Notes: generated by a model from the letters alone, not told the origin. DNA of 64,000 nucleotides from Anaeroplasmataceae bacterium (GCA_016294165.1 JAEDCM010000003.1:15703-79702), one strand, 5' to 3'; counted from the first letter of the stretch, positions 1-9,107 are shown. A program made the numbers and translations.

Positions 1-22
1 AAACTTTGTAATTTAATTAATG

Positions 23-49
23 ATGGCTACTATTTAAGTGGCCATTTTT
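23..49 (+). terminator. Rho-independent terminator of an upstream gene
   Basis: Arms at 23-31 (ATGGCTACT) and 37-45 (AGTGGCCAT) form a 9-bp stem with one G-U pair, followed by a short T-run. It presumably ends a gene left of the window. Confidence 0.7.
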
Positions 50-102
50 ATATTAATATAAAAAATTTGCTTTTTACTATTTCAATTTAAAGTAATAAGG
101 TT

Positions 103-108
103 TATAAT
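103..108 (+). promoter_or_regulatory. Likely -10 box for ilvE
   Basis: A perfect TATAAT lies 31 nt before the ilvE start. The -35 region 17 bp upstream (TTTCAA, 80-85) is weak. No T-box or other leader fits between this box and the gene. Confidence 0.5.
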
Positions 109-138
109 AATTTTAAGGTATTTTTGGAGGGATTAAAA

Positions 139-1200
139 ATGGAATTAAAAATAATAAAATCAAACGAACTAAAAAAGAAGCCTGAGGGAGCTTTAGGTTT
201 TGGAAAATATTTCTCTGACCATATGTTCGTAATGGATTATCAAGATGGTAAATGGCAAAATGCGCGTATTGAGAAATACGGACCACTTTTAATGGATCCA
301 TCAATGTGTACATTTCATTATGCGCAAGAGACTTTTGAAGGCTTAAAGGCTTATAAAGCAGTGGATGGTCGTACATTATTATTTAGGCCAAATAAGAATT
401 TTGCAAGATTGAATAAATCAAATGAAAGATTATGCATTCCAACATTTGATGAAGACTTTGTATTATATGCTTTAAAGGAATTGGTAAAGATTGATCGTGA
501 TTGGATTCCAACTGAACCAAATACATCATTATATATTAGACCATTCTGTATTGCGACTGATGAAACTGTTGGAGCTCATACTTCTCATAATTATAAGTTT
601 ATTATTATTCTTTCACCTGTTGGAACTTATTATAAGGAAGGTTTAAACCCAGTTAAAATTATGGTTGAGACAAATTATGTAAGAGCTGTAAAGGGTGGAG
701 TTGGATTTGCGAAAACTGGTGGAAACTATGCTTCAAGCTTAAGAGCTCAAGAGGATGCAGCTGCTAAAGGATATTCACAAGTTCTTTGGTTAGATGGTGT
801 TGAGCGTAAGTATGTTGAAGAAGTAGGAACAATGAATGTAATGTTTAAAATTAATGGTGAAGTTATCACTCCATCATTAGAAGGAAGCATCCTTGCTGGT
901 GTAACTAGAGATTCAATTATTCACGTATTAAAGGATATGGGAGTTAAAGTAACTGAAAGAAAGATTAGTATTGATGAGGTTTATGAAGCATATTTAAATG
1001 GAACATTAGAAGAAGCTTTCGGTACTGGTACAGCTGCGGTTATTTCTCCAATTGGAGTTCTTGGATGGAAGGATAAGGTTATGACAATTAATAATGGAGA
1101 AACAGGACCTCTATCTAAGAAATTATATGAAACATTAACTGGTATCCAAAAGGGTGAAATTGAAGATAAATTCAATTGGACTGTTGATGTAGATAAATAA
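139..1200 (+). CDS. ilvE: Branched-chain amino acid aminotransferase (PLP fold type IV)
   Basis: Transfers the amino group between glutamate and the 2-keto acids of Ile, Val and Leu, the last step of branched-chain synthesis, in the cytoplasm. The 353-residue product has the fold-type IV layout: an early GLKAYK segment, the FAKTGGNYA segment with the probable PLP lysine near residue 192, a QVLWLDG strand, and the C-terminal GTGTAA phosphate-binding turn. The length is normal for BCAT. I start at ATG 139 because GGAGG at 126-130 lies 8 nt upstream; the longer TTG start at 124 would fall on that ribosome-binding site. It stands alone, 28 kb from the other ilv genes, and lacks a T-box, so it is probably regulated separately. 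Confidence 0.93.
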   Translation: MELKIIKSNELKKKPEGALGFGKYFSDHMFVMDYQDGKWQNARIEKYGPLLMDPSMCTFHYAQETFEGLKAYKAVDGRTLLFRPNKNFARLNKSNERLCIPTFDEDFVLYALKELVKIDRDWIPTEPNTSLYIRPFCIATDETVGAHTSHNYKFIIILSPVGTYYKEGLNPVKIMVETNYVRAVKGGVGFAKTGGNYASSLRAQEDAAAKGYSQVLWLDGVERKYVEEVGTMNVMFKINGEVITPSLEGSILAGVTRDSIIHVLKDMGVKVTERKISIDEVYEAYLNGTLEEAFGTGTAAVISPIGVLGWKDKVMTINNGETGPLSKKLYETLTGIQKGEIEDKFNWTVDVDK

Positions 1201-1206
1201 TAAATT

Positions 1207-1239
1207 ATCTCTTATGTGTAATGCATAAGAGATTTTTTT
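1207..1239 (+). terminator. Terminator after ilvE
   Basis: A perfect 10-bp stem (1207-1216 with 1224-1233) with a 7-nt loop is followed by seven T. Confidence 0.9.
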
Positions 1240-1257
1240 ATGAAAAAAAGATGAGAT

Positions 1258-2895
1258 TTACTCATCTTTATAATCATCGTGAATTTTAACTAATTCTTTA
1301 AATTTCTTTTTGAATATTTCAACAATTCTTGGATCAAATTGTTTTCCACTTTCTGAAACAATAATATTATATACTTCATTAGGTGGAAGACCATCTTTAT
1401 ATGATCTCTTGCTTATTAAAGCATCGAAGACATCTGCAACAGCAATTAAACGTCCGATTGTGTGAATTTCGTTTCCTTTTAATCCTAAATATCCATTTCC
1501 GTCCCATCTTTCATGATGTTCCTTAATCATGATTTTAGCAAGGTTCATTACATCACCTGGACAGTTTTTGATTAAATCAACACCTTGAGTAACATGGGTT
1601 TTAATGATTTTATATTCTTCATCAGTTAATGAATGCTTTTTCTCGAGAATTTCACTTGGAATAAATATTTTACCAATATCGTGCATCATTGAGGCTATAC
1701 CAATTTTTTCAGAATATTCAGCGGAGAATCCAGCTTCTTTTGCTAGGACTGTCATATATTCGCGAACACGTCTAATGTGATTACCTGTTTGATGTGATTT
1801 GCTATCAGTAATAGAAGAGAAAGCATAAATCATCTCAGATTGAGTATCTAATAAATCTAGGGTAAGCTTTAAGTTTTTAATCGCAATTCCCATATTGTTT
1901 GTAAGGATTTGGATGATATCTCTAAGGGTTCCTAAATCCTCCGCAGTTATTTGACAATCGACGATAATAAATCTTATTAATCCTTTTTCATTATAAAATT
2001 TAATGATAATACTATTATTATTTATTTCAAAGCTATTAGTACGATCAAGACGCTCAGTTTTAATTGTAAGCATTTGATTTGCTGTTCCTAATGTTAATTC
2101 GCCATTAATTGGCATTAGTGTTGAGTACAATTTTCCACTTTTAATAACGGAGAATGATTTATTGCTTAAATGTCCAAAATAGATTCCTTGATTATATTGT
2201 GGATTAATAAAAGGTCTAATTGCATCTTTTAGAGCCTTTTCACATGTTTCATAAAATTCATTTAAGTTCTTTGATGAAAAGATATCAATTGAATTTGAAA
2301 TAGTTTGATCTAATGAACGATTCTCATCATTAATTTGTTTTGATTTATCATTTGCTAGTTCATATAGCCTAGAAGAATAACGCATTGCTAGAATAACATA
2401 TATTGTAATTGCAATGTAGACTAAAATAAAGGATAATACTTCATTTTTTAATAAAATCTTAAAATCATCAAAACCATCATATTTTAATTGCAATCTAATA
2501 ATTGAACAAACAACTGCAGCTATTAAAACAGTGATAAATGAAATAGAATTAAGCTTTTTATCTAAATATAGATTTAACATTAATGCTGGTGCTAATAAAA
2601 TAATCATTACGGGATATTTTAAAAATGTCACAATTATTGAAAATCCAATGATTGAAGTAAATAAAATAACATATTTTATATATTGCTTTTCGTTATGAAA
2701 AAAATCAACAAAAATGGTTGGAAGAAGGAAGAATACTATCGCAGGTAGAAATGCATATCCATCTTCATTTAGCTTATTAAAGGGTGTAATATCTATTAGC
2801 GATAAAATAACTATTATGAATACAATGTAACTAATTACTCGTAATATCCTTGACAAGACTTTGTTGACTTCTATATCTCTATTTTCTAAATCCAT
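1258..2895 (-). CDS. Membrane HD-GYP domain protein (probable cyclic dinucleotide phosphodiesterase)
   Basis: 545 residues. The first ~190 residues hold several hydrophobic membrane segments, a GAF-like middle region follows, and the last ~190 residues are an HD-GYP domain. The metal-binding signature is clear: HQTGNHIRR, then MMHDIGK, then HHERWDGNGY. HD-GYP proteins usually hydrolyse cyclic di-GMP. Here the signature GYPxGL reads GYLGL, so the proline is missing and the motif is one residue shorter, which may alter specificity or activity. The gene is alone, convergent with ilvE and separated from it by the ilvE terminator. Activity is inferred from the family; the intact HD residues suggest a live hydrolase. 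Confidence 0.82.
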   Translation of the reverse strand: MDLENRDIEVNKVLSRILRVISYIVFIIVILSLIDITPFNKLNEDGYAFLPAIVFFLLPTIFVDFFHNEKQYIKYVILFTSIIGFSIIVTFLKYPVMIILLAPALMLNLYLDKKLNSISFITVLIAAVVCSIIRLQLKYDGFDDFKILLKNEVLSFILVYIAITIYVILAMRYSSRLYELANDKSKQINDENRSLDQTISNSIDIFSSKNLNEFYETCEKALKDAIRPFINPQYNQGIYFGHLSNKSFSVIKSGKLYSTLMPINGELTLGTANQMLTIKTERLDRTNSFEINNNSIIIKFYNEKGLIRFIIVDCQITAEDLGTLRDIIQILTNNMGIAIKNLKLTLDLLDTQSEMIYAFSSITDSKSHQTGNHIRRVREYMTVLAKEAGFSAEYSEKIGIASMMHDIGKIFIPSEILEKKHSLTDEEYKIIKTHVTQGVDLIKNCPGDVMNLAKIMIKEHHERWDGNGYLGLKGNEIHTIGRLIAVADVFDALISKRSYKDGLPPNEVYNIIVSESGKQFDPRIVEIFKKKFKELVKIHDDYKDE

Positions 2896-3063
2896 AAATT
2901 TATATGGTCAAAACTATATTATTCTTGTAAAAAAGAATTAAATATTTAGTATGTATATAATGTTTTGACTTTCTCCTTTCCTAAAAAATTATATTTATTT
3001 ATAAATATATTTTAATCTAAATAATATAGTTTATCAAGAGATTAAGCCTTTAAATAAAAAATA

Positions 3064-3735
3064 TTACTTTTGTTTTACAATTACTAATTTATCGTCGATA
3101 TATAATCCTAATAAAACATTGTTTAATTCATATTTTTGCTTCTTAAGTTCATTATAAATCCATTGTTCTGTTTTGTTTATCTTTAATAGATTATCTTTAA
3201 GAATTTTTTTATCGATAATCAGAGTTATCGGTAGTTTGTTATGGAACTTTTTGATGTTTAGGTCCTTGCAGGTTGGTGTTTGATATTTTTCATAGGGCAG
3301 AAAGCTGATTTTTCCATTGTTTTCCATTATGGCATAAGCAATTTCTGTTATATTAAAATATCCAGCAATCCGCGCTTCAGTTAGTAATTCATTGACTTCA
3401 ATTAAACCTTTTTTCATGTTTTCTTTAATTAGGACACCATTATCGATGAGAATAATAGGTGTACCATTAATCATTTTTCTTATAAAATTACTTTTGATGG
3501 TAATGTAATTAGAAAAAACGGCAACCAATGTATAAACTCCCATACTTAAAAATCCATGTAAATAAATATATTCGGTATTGATTGCCATTTCAGCCGCAAT
3601 GGAACCCATTGATATACCAATTACATAGTCAAAGAAGTTTAATTGGGAAATTTGTCTATGTCCAAGCAGTTTTGTCATTAAAAATAAAAAAGAGATTGAG
3701 ATTAGCGATCTAAAAATTATATTGATTAAATCCAT
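3064..3735 (-). CDS. DUF421 (YetF-family) membrane protein
   Basis: 223 residues. Three hydrophobic segments in the first ~80 residues are followed by a soluble part, in the order typical of the DUF421/YetF family (B. subtilis YetF, YdfR, YkjA). Family hallmarks include FDYVIGISMGSIAAEMAI near residue 35 and NGTPIILIDNG near residue 90, before the two small soluble DUF421 subdomains. Related proteins have been linked to spore or membrane processes, but the molecular role is not settled. It lies in a minus-strand run between the HD-GYP gene and tmcAL with its own spacing. Confidence 0.8.
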   Translation of the reverse strand: MDLINIIFRSLISISFLFLMTKLLGHRQISQLNFFDYVIGISMGSIAAEMAINTEYIYLHGFLSMGVYTLVAVFSNYITIKSNFIRKMINGTPIILIDNGVLIKENMKKGLIEVNELLTEARIAGYFNITEIAYAIMENNGKISFLPYEKYQTPTCKDLNIKKFHNKLPITLIIDKKILKDNLLKINKTEQWIYNELKKQKYELNNVLLGLYIDDKLVIVKQK

Positions 3736-3765
3736 AAATAACCACCAATTTTATTTTGAACATAA

Positions 3766-3799
3766 AACAAAAAAATAACCGATTAAATAATAATCGGTT
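3766..3799 (-). terminator. Terminator of tmcAL (minus strand)
   Basis: Arms 3777-3785 and 3791-3799 form a 9-bp stem. Read on the minus strand it ends in a U-rich run (the A-run at 3766-3775). It overlaps the last codons of tmcAL. Confidence 0.75.
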
Positions 3800-4829
3800 T
3801 CAAAAATTCCATTTTTTTAACATCTTTAAAATATTTTAAAGAATAAATTGCACTAGCTTTGATTTCAAAATCAAGGATGGGATTAATATTTTCTTTAACC
3901 TTGCTGATGATATTGATATCATTTTTAATTTTGCTTAAATATCCTTGACCTTTTTGGTTCATTCCTAATACTCTAATATATGGAGGGTTAGCATCTAATC
4001 CTTCCTTAAAGTCTAATAAATTCTTTAACAAATAACGATTTATTCTACTCTTAGTGTATCTTTTACTAACAAGAGAATCGATAAGGGTAGAAATAGAAGA
4101 ATTTGGCTCTATAAGCTTATTTTCTAATCCTTCATCCTTTATTAAGTTTCCACGACTGATTAAAAATCTTAAATAATCATAATAGCGTTTAAAATCATTA
4201 AATCCATGGGCCTGATAAAATAAAGAAACTTCAAGCGGAGTGTCATTATTGCAACCATACTCTCTAATATGTGAGGCACTGTTAAAATTTAAATTTCTTT
4301 TGATGGCTATTGGTTTTATTTTAGAATTTAATTTATTAATAGCTTTAATATAACATAGATTTAGGATATCACCACTTTTGGGTTCATCTAATCCAAATTC
4401 ATTAAAAGCTAGAGCGTTTGCCTTTGGATAACTATATCCTTCATCTAAATACTTTTTTACTTGATTATTAAAAGTTTCGGTAATAGATAATTCATATAAT
4501 TTATTTATGTAGTCTAAATCATTAGTTTCACTTCCAAAAATCATTTCATCAACTTTTAGTTGATTTAGTAAATAAACAGAAGCATAGGCAAAAATATCAG
4601 CATTTTGAATAGTGTAGTATGTTGGTAATTCAACAACTAGATCTACACCATATTTTAATGCTAGCTCAGTTTTAAAAAATTTATCAAATGGAGCTGGTTC
4701 ACCACGCATTGTATAGTTTCCACCTAAAATACAAACTAAAACATCACAATCTTTTTTTGCTTGTTCTAAGTGGTAAATATGGCCATTGTGCATGGGATTA
4801 TATTCAACAATTATTCCTCTAACTCGCAT
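3783..4829 (-). CDS. tmcAL: tRNA(Met) cytidine acetate ligase TmcAL
   Basis: Catalyses ATP- and acetate-dependent N4-acetylation of the wobble cytidine of elongator tRNA-Met. The 348-residue protein begins with a nucleotidyltransferase-type core: VEYNPMHNGHIYHL (the HxGH-type ATP site), GGNYTMRGEPAPFDKF and VVELPTYY, all typical of the YlbM/TmcAL family. I start at ATG 4829: AGGTG lies 6 nt upstream on the minus strand, and the longer GTG start at 4838 sits inside that site. It is divergent from the DUF177-rpmF pair, an arrangement also found in Bacillus, which supports the call. Confidence 0.9.
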   Translation of the reverse strand: MRVRGIIVEYNPMHNGHIYHLEQAKKDCDVLVCILGGNYTMRGEPAPFDKFFKTELALKYGVDLVVELPTYYTIQNADIFAYASVYLLNQLKVDEMIFGSETNDLDYINKLYELSITETFNNQVKKYLDEGYSYPKANALAFNEFGLDEPKSGDILNLCYIKAINKLNSKIKPIAIKRNLNFNSASHIREYGCNNDTPLEVSLFYQAHGFNDFKRYYDYLRFLISRGNLIKDEGLENKLIEPNSSISTLIDSLVSKRYTKSRINRYLLKNLLDFKEGLDANPPYIRVLGMNQKGQGYLSKIKNDINIISKVKENINPILDFEIKASAIYSLKYFKDVKKMEFLKPIII

Positions 4830-4897
4830 TAATGTCACCTCAACATTACTTATATTTTATATTATATATAATTATTATAAAAAATACTAGAAATAAG

Positions 4898-4926
4898 TTG
4901 ACATTATTGATAATATTAAGTATAAT
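4898..4926 (+). promoter_or_regulatory. Consensus sigma-A promoter for yceD-rpmF
   Basis: TTGACA at 4898-4903, a 17-bp spacer, and TATAAT at 4921-4926. All 12 hexamer positions match the housekeeping consensus. This suits strong expression of a ribosomal protein gene. Confidence 0.92.
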
Positions 4927-4949
4927 TTATAGGTGCTGAGGTGATGTTT

Positions 4950-5417
4950 ATGAAGTGGACTTTAGGACAACTTGCAAAAATGCCTAAACCAATCATGGTA
5001 TCCTATGAGTTAGATTTAAAGGAACACTTAGATAAAATGACTGACTGCAAGGATATTGATATAGTCAAGGTTAATGTTACAGGATATGAAACAAGCTTTG
5101 ATGAATATGTATTTTCGTTAGATATTACTACGACATTGACAATGCAATGTGCGGTGACATTAGAGGATATTTTATATCCATTAAATGTTCACGCTGATGA
5201 AGTGTTTAGTACAACTAATGAAGATGGTGATGATGTAAATTTAGTTATAAACAATATGGTTGATTTAGATCCCGTTGTTTTAGCAAATATCATTATGTCA
5301 ATACCAATGAAAGTAGTTAAACCGGGTGCAGAGGATTTATTTGCTAGTGAAGATTCTTTTAATAAAGATGATAAGGTAAATCCAGCCTTTGCCGATTTAG
5401 AAGAATATTTAAAATAA
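4950..5417 (+). CDS. yceD: DUF177 (YceD-family) protein upstream of rpmF
   Basis: 155 residues with the acidic two-part fold of the DUF177 family: an N-terminal MKWTLGQLAKMPKP segment, the LDITTTLTMQCAVTLEDI centre (family cysteine in a TxQC-type strand) and a C-terminal stretch ending in ADLEEYL. The family is almost always encoded directly upstream of rpmF, as here (18 nt gap). It has been tied to ribosome or rRNA metabolism, but the exact role is not established. Start chosen at ATG 4950 with GAGGTG 6 nt before; the longer ORF begins with a GTG inside that site. Confidence 0.86.
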   Translation: MKWTLGQLAKMPKPIMVSYELDLKEHLDKMTDCKDIDIVKVNVTGYETSFDEYVFSLDITTTLTMQCAVTLEDILYPLNVHADEVFSTTNEDGDDVNLVINNMVDLDPVVLANIIMSIPMKVVKPGAEDLFASEDSFNKDDKVNPAFADLEEYLK

Positions 5418-5435
5418 TTTTTAGGAGGTGAAAAT

Positions 5436-5621
5436 ATGGCAGTACCTTTTAGACGTACATCTAAGACAAAGAAACGTATGCGTCGTACACACTTTAAATT
5501 AAGCATGCCTGGTATGGTAATGTGTAAAAATTGTGGACAAATGATGTTATCACACCGCGTATGTCCAAGTTGTGGAAGTTATAACGGTAAACAAGTTGTA
5601 GCTCAAAAAGAAGAAAAATAA
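5436..5621 (+). CDS. rpmF: 50S ribosomal protein L32 (zinc-binding form)
   Basis: 61 residues, starting [19 protein letters not shown], the standard L32 N-terminus. Two CxxC pairs (CKNC near residue 30 and CPSC near 43) form a zinc ribbon, so this is the zinc-containing (C+) paralogue. AGGAGGTG lies 8 nt before the ATG. Co-transcribed with yceD from the consensus promoter at 4898-4926. Confidence 0.97.
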   Translation: MAVPFRRTSKTKKRMRRTHFKLSMPGMVMCKNCGQMMLSHRVCPSCGSYNGKQVVAQKEEK

Positions 5622-5625
5622 TTTT

Positions 5626-5657
5626 AGAAATAGATGCAAACGGGCATCTATTTTCTA
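5626..5657 (+). terminator. Hairpin after rpmF
   Basis: Arms 5628-5637 and 5644-5653 pair over 10 bp, extended by a flanking TAGAA/TTCTA. The T-run is short and interrupted, so termination may be partial and rsmH may receive read-through. Confidence 0.6.
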
Positions 5658-5687
5658 TATATAGCGATATTTTGGAGGTGAATATAA

Positions 5688-6608
5688 ATGGAACATATCA
5701 CTGTTTTGTTAAATGAAGGAGTAGATAGTCTTAATATCAATCCTGATGGGATTTATGTGGATGCAACCCTCGGTGGAGGCGGACATTCTAGTTTAATTTT
5801 ATCTAAGCTTAAAAATGGTCATTTATATTCATTTGACCAAGATGAATATGCAATTAATAAGGCTAAGTCTCGTTTAGATAGTGTTGGGAGCAATTACACA
5901 ATAATTAAGTCTAATTTTTGTAATTTAAAGGAAGAATTAAATAAATTAGGTGTGATGAATATTGACGGAATTATTTATGATTTAGGGGTATCATCATTTC
6001 AATTTGATGATGGAGAAAGAGGATTCTCATATAATTATGAGGCGAGATTAGATATGCGCATGAATAAGGAACAAGCATTAAGTGCATATGAGATTATTAA
6101 TGAATATTCATTAGAAGAGATTTCTAATATTTTATATCGCTATGGTGAAGAAGATTTTGCTAGAAAAATTGCATCAGAGATTGTTAAGGAACGAAATAAT
6201 AAACCAATTGAAACAACAATTGATTTAGTTAATGTTATAAAAAAAGCTTTGCCACAAAAGATCTTAAATAAGAAGGGACATCCTGCAAAGAAAACCTTTC
6301 AAGCGTTAAGGATTGCGGTAAATGATGAATTAAGAGTATTTGAAAAATCGCTTTATGATGCGATTGATATGCTAAATAAGAATGGTAGAGTTGTTGTGAT
6401 TAGTTTTCATTCATTAGAGGATCGTATTTGTAAACAAATATTTAAAGAAAAATCAACTATATATATTCCTAAGGGATTACCAGTTATTAATAATGAGGTT
6501 GCTCCTTTAGAAATAATTAGTAAAAAACCAATTCTTCCTAGTGATGAGGAAGTCTTAAATAATAATAGATCGCATAGTGCAAAAATGCGTGTCGCGAAAA
6601 GGAATTGA
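5688..6608 (+). CDS. rsmH: 16S rRNA (cytosine-1402 N4)-methyltransferase RsmH
   Basis: Methylates N4 of C1402 in the decoding centre of 16S rRNA using S-adenosylmethionine. 306 residues, usual length. SAM-binding motif VDATLGGGGHS near residues 26-36, the IYDLGVSSFQFD catalytic segment and the late SFHSLEDR motif are all present. GGAGGTG precedes the ATG. In most Bacillota rsmH is followed by ftsL and penicillin-binding protein genes; here it abuts an ABC-F gene and no mraZ precedes it, so the division-cell wall cluster is dispersed. Confidence 0.96.
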   Translation: MEHITVLLNEGVDSLNINPDGIYVDATLGGGGHSSLILSKLKNGHLYSFDQDEYAINKAKSRLDSVGSNYTIIKSNFCNLKEELNKLGVMNIDGIIYDLGVSSFQFDDGERGFSYNYEARLDMRMNKEQALSAYEIINEYSLEEISNILYRYGEEDFARKIASEIVKERNNKPIETTIDLVNVIKKALPQKILNKKGHPAKKTFQALRIAVNDELRVFEKSLYDAIDMLNKNGRVVVISFHSLEDRICKQIFKEKSTIYIPKGLPVINNEVAPLEIISKKPILPSDEEVLNNNRSHSAKMRVAKRN

Positions 6609-6612
6609 TAAT

Positions 6613-8184
6613 ATGTTAAAAGCAATAAACGTTGGAGTTAGATATGGTTCAAGAAAATTGTTTGAAGAGGTAAATTTAGAATTCACTTCTGGAAATTGTT
6701 ACGGAATCATTGGAGCAAATGGAGCTGGTAAGTCAACATTTATTAAAATTTTATCTGGTGAGATTGAGCCAACAAGCGGGCAAGTAATTATTGGCCCAAA
6801 TCAAAGAATGTCCGTTTTAAGGCAAAATCAAAATGCTTATGATGATAAGACCGTTTTAGATACTGTTTTATTAGGACATAAGAGACTTGTGGAAATTATG
6901 GAAGAAAAGAATGCTTTATATTGTAAGGACCCATTTACTGATGAGGATGGAATTAAACTTGGTGAATTAGAAGGTGAATTTGCGGATCTTAATGGGTGGG
7001 AAGCCGAGAGTGATGCGGCTACCTTATTAAATGGATTAGGAGTAAGTGAAGAATTCCATTATTCATTGATGGCAGATTTGGATGGTAAGCAAAAGGTTAA
7101 GGTTTTATTAGCCCAAGCAATTTTTGGTAATCCGGATATTTTATTATTGGATGAGCCTACTAATAACTTAGATATTAAGGCGACTCGTTGGTTGGAAAAT
7201 TTCTTGGCTAATTTTGATAATACTGTATTAGTTGTATCACATGACCGCCATTTTTTAAATAACGTTTGTACTCATATTTGTGATGTTGATTATGGTAAAA
7301 TCAATTTATATGCTGGAAACTATGAGTTTTGGTATGAGTCTAGTCAACTAGCTTTAAAACAAGCAAAGGATCAAAATAAAAAGAGTGAACAAAAAATAAA
7401 AGAACTTGAAGAATTTATTGCTAGATTTAGCGCAAATGCTTCTAAAAGCAAGCAAGCAACATCAAGAAAGAAGTTATTAGATAAGATAGTATTAGAGGAA
7501 ATTAAGCCTTCTACACGTAGATATCCATTCATTGAATGGAAGGCTGATCGTGAGGTTGGTAATGATATTCTATTTGTTGAAAACCTTACTGTTAACGGAT
7601 TATTTGAAAACTTAAGCTTTACCGTTAATAAAAATGATAAGATTGGATTGATCTCTTCAAACAGCTTAGTTATCACGGCTTTATTTAATGTTTTATCTGG
7701 TAAGATTAAGCCGGATGGTGGAACATTTAAATGGGGAGTAACAACATCATTATCATATCTTCCACAAGCAAATGATGAGTTTTTTAATGTTGATTTGACG
7801 TTAGTTGATTGGTTAAGACAATACAGTGATGATCAAAATGAAACATTTATTCGTGGATTCTTAGGGCGTATGCTATTTAGTGGAGAAGAGGCACTAAAAA
7901 AATCAAATGTTTTAAGTGGAGGGGAAAAGGTAAGGTGTATGCTTTCAAGAATGATGCTTTCTGGAAGTAATGTATTACTATTAGATGAACCAACTAACCA
8001 TTTAGATTTGGAGAGCATCCAAAGCTTAAACAAAGGTATGTCAATGTTTAGAGGTAATATGCTATTTACAACTCATGATGCAGAAATTATGCAAACAGTT
8101 GGTAATCGTTTCATCCTAATTGAAAAGGATAAGGTTATTGATAAGGTTTGTACATATGAAGAATTTTGCGATTATTTAGGATAA
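6613..8184 (+). CDS. ABC-F family ATPase (YkpA/YbiT-like) with an impaired second Walker A
   Basis: 523 residues with two ABC ATPase domains on one chain and no membrane segments, the ABC-F layout of ribosome-associated translation factors. Domain 1 has GANGAGKST (near residue 36), LLLDEPTNNLD and SHDRHF, but its signature reads LDGKQ rather than LSGGQ. A charged linker (roughly residues 250-300) follows. Domain 2 has LSGGEKVR and LLLDEPTNHLD, but its P-loop reads SSNSLVITALF, losing the glycines and the nucleotide-binding lysine. Start at ATG 6613 with AAGGAA upstream overlapping the end of rsmH; the earlier ATG at 6577 would overlap rsmH by 32 nt. Likely ribosomal factor rather than drug resistance, but this is inference. 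Confidence 0.88.
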   Translation: MLKAINVGVRYGSRKLFEEVNLEFTSGNCYGIIGANGAGKSTFIKILSGEIEPTSGQVIIGPNQRMSVLRQNQNAYDDKTVLDTVLLGHKRLVEIMEEKNALYCKDPFTDEDGIKLGELEGEFADLNGWEAESDAATLLNGLGVSEEFHYSLMADLDGKQKVKVLLAQAIFGNPDILLLDEPTNNLDIKATRWLENFLANFDNTVLVVSHDRHFLNNVCTHICDVDYGKINLYAGNYEFWYESSQLALKQAKDQNKKSEQKIKELEEFIARFSANASKSKQATSRKKLLDKIVLEEIKPSTRRYPFIEWKADREVGNDILFVENLTVNGLFENLSFTVNKNDKIGLISSNSLVITALFNVLSGKIKPDGGTFKWGVTTSLSYLPQANDEFFNVDLTLVDWLRQYSDDQNETFIRGFLGRMLFSGEEALKKSNVLSGGEKVRCMLSRMMLSGSNVLLLDEPTNHLDLESIQSLNKGMSMFRGNMLFTTHDAEIMQTVGNRFILIEKDKVIDKVCTYEEFCDYLG

Positions 8185-8236
8185 AAAAAGCTGTGAAAAA
8201 CCTTGTTTTTAAAAATAGGCTTTCACAGCTTTTTTT
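8185..8236. terminator. Bidirectional terminator between convergent genes
   Basis: Arms 8189-8198 (AGCTGTGAAA) and 8221-8230 pair perfectly. They are flanked by A-rich sequence on the left and T-rich sequence on the right, so it can serve the ABC-F gene (+) and the isomerase gene (-). Confidence 0.88.
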
Positions 8237-9074
8237 ATTTTAACAATTCTTTAATATAAGCTAAGCTTGTTGTCATGCTTTCAAATGGAACACCCTCAAA
8301 TACTAAATATGCATTAGGACAGTTTTCTTTAGCTTTTTTGACAATGTATTTTAAATCCATCATCCCTTCACCTAATCCAACGCGTTTTAATGGTTGTTCA
8401 TTCATTGTGAAGTCTTTTAAGTGGAAAATACGGATCTTATCCTTGAAAAGATCAATACATTCATCAATTATTTGGTGCTGGTATTCTACACTATAATTTT
8501 GTTCATTTAAATAGTTGTAAACATCCACTGTAATAAACATATGACCATTATCGATATCATCTAATAATCTTTTTAATGCTTTTGGTTGGTAGATGCAATG
8601 ACCATCAGCACCTTCGATACAAATGTTAGAATTTACTTCCTTAGCATAGCTGATGATATCTGTAAAAATTCTTTTAACCTCTTGATAAGCTTCTTCGGTA
8701 CGGTTTAAAGGATTATATGTCCATTTGTCATCATTGAAAGAACCAGTTTCAGTCCCAACATATAAAGTGTTAAATTTATGGGCAAATCTTAAATGATCTT
8801 TAAATTTTAAAATGTTTTTATTTACTGTCTCTTTGTTAGAATGAACAGGGTTAAAGTATGACCCAATAAGTGGAATGATTAATCCTTCATCGCTAAAGGC
8901 TTTAGCCATTTCATCTAATCTTTCATCGCTCATACTACCAGCCTGAGCAGTCTCATTGATAATGCATTTATTGATTGCTAATTGAAGACCATCAAAGCCT
9001 AATTCTTTGATTTTTTTCGCTAATGTTTTTTCATCAGTTTTTCCAACATCATGGGCTCTAACTATAATTTTCAT
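8235..9074 (-). CDS. Sugar phosphate isomerase/epimerase-like TIM-barrel protein
   Basis: 279 residues of the xylose isomerase-like / AP-endonuclease 2 superfamily. Visible features: an N-terminal LGFDGLQLAI strand-helix, LYVGTETG in the centre, ICIEGADGH with an acidic metal ligand, VDVYNYL, a RIFHLKD strand and a C-terminal LVFEGVPF. Such proteins bind a divalent metal and isomerise or epimerise keto sugars; the substrate cannot be read from sequence. It is divergent from a GH28 pectin hydrolase with only 81 nt between start codons, which hints at a role in uronate or plant sugar use. Confidence 0.78.
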   Translation of the reverse strand: MKIIVRAHDVGKTDEKTLAKKIKELGFDGLQLAINKCIINETAQAGSMSDERLDEMAKAFSDEGLIIPLIGSYFNPVHSNKETVNKNILKFKDHLRFAHKFNTLYVGTETGSFNDDKWTYNPLNRTEEAYQEVKRIFTDIISYAKEVNSNICIEGADGHCIYQPKALKRLLDDIDNGHMFITVDVYNYLNEQNYSVEYQHQIIDECIDLFKDKIRIFHLKDFTMNEQPLKRVGLGEGMMDLKYIVKKAKENCPNAYLVFEGVPFESMTTSLAYIKELLK

Positions 9075-9107
9075 ATTTATATCTCCTTATATTTTTGTTA
9101 TAATTAT

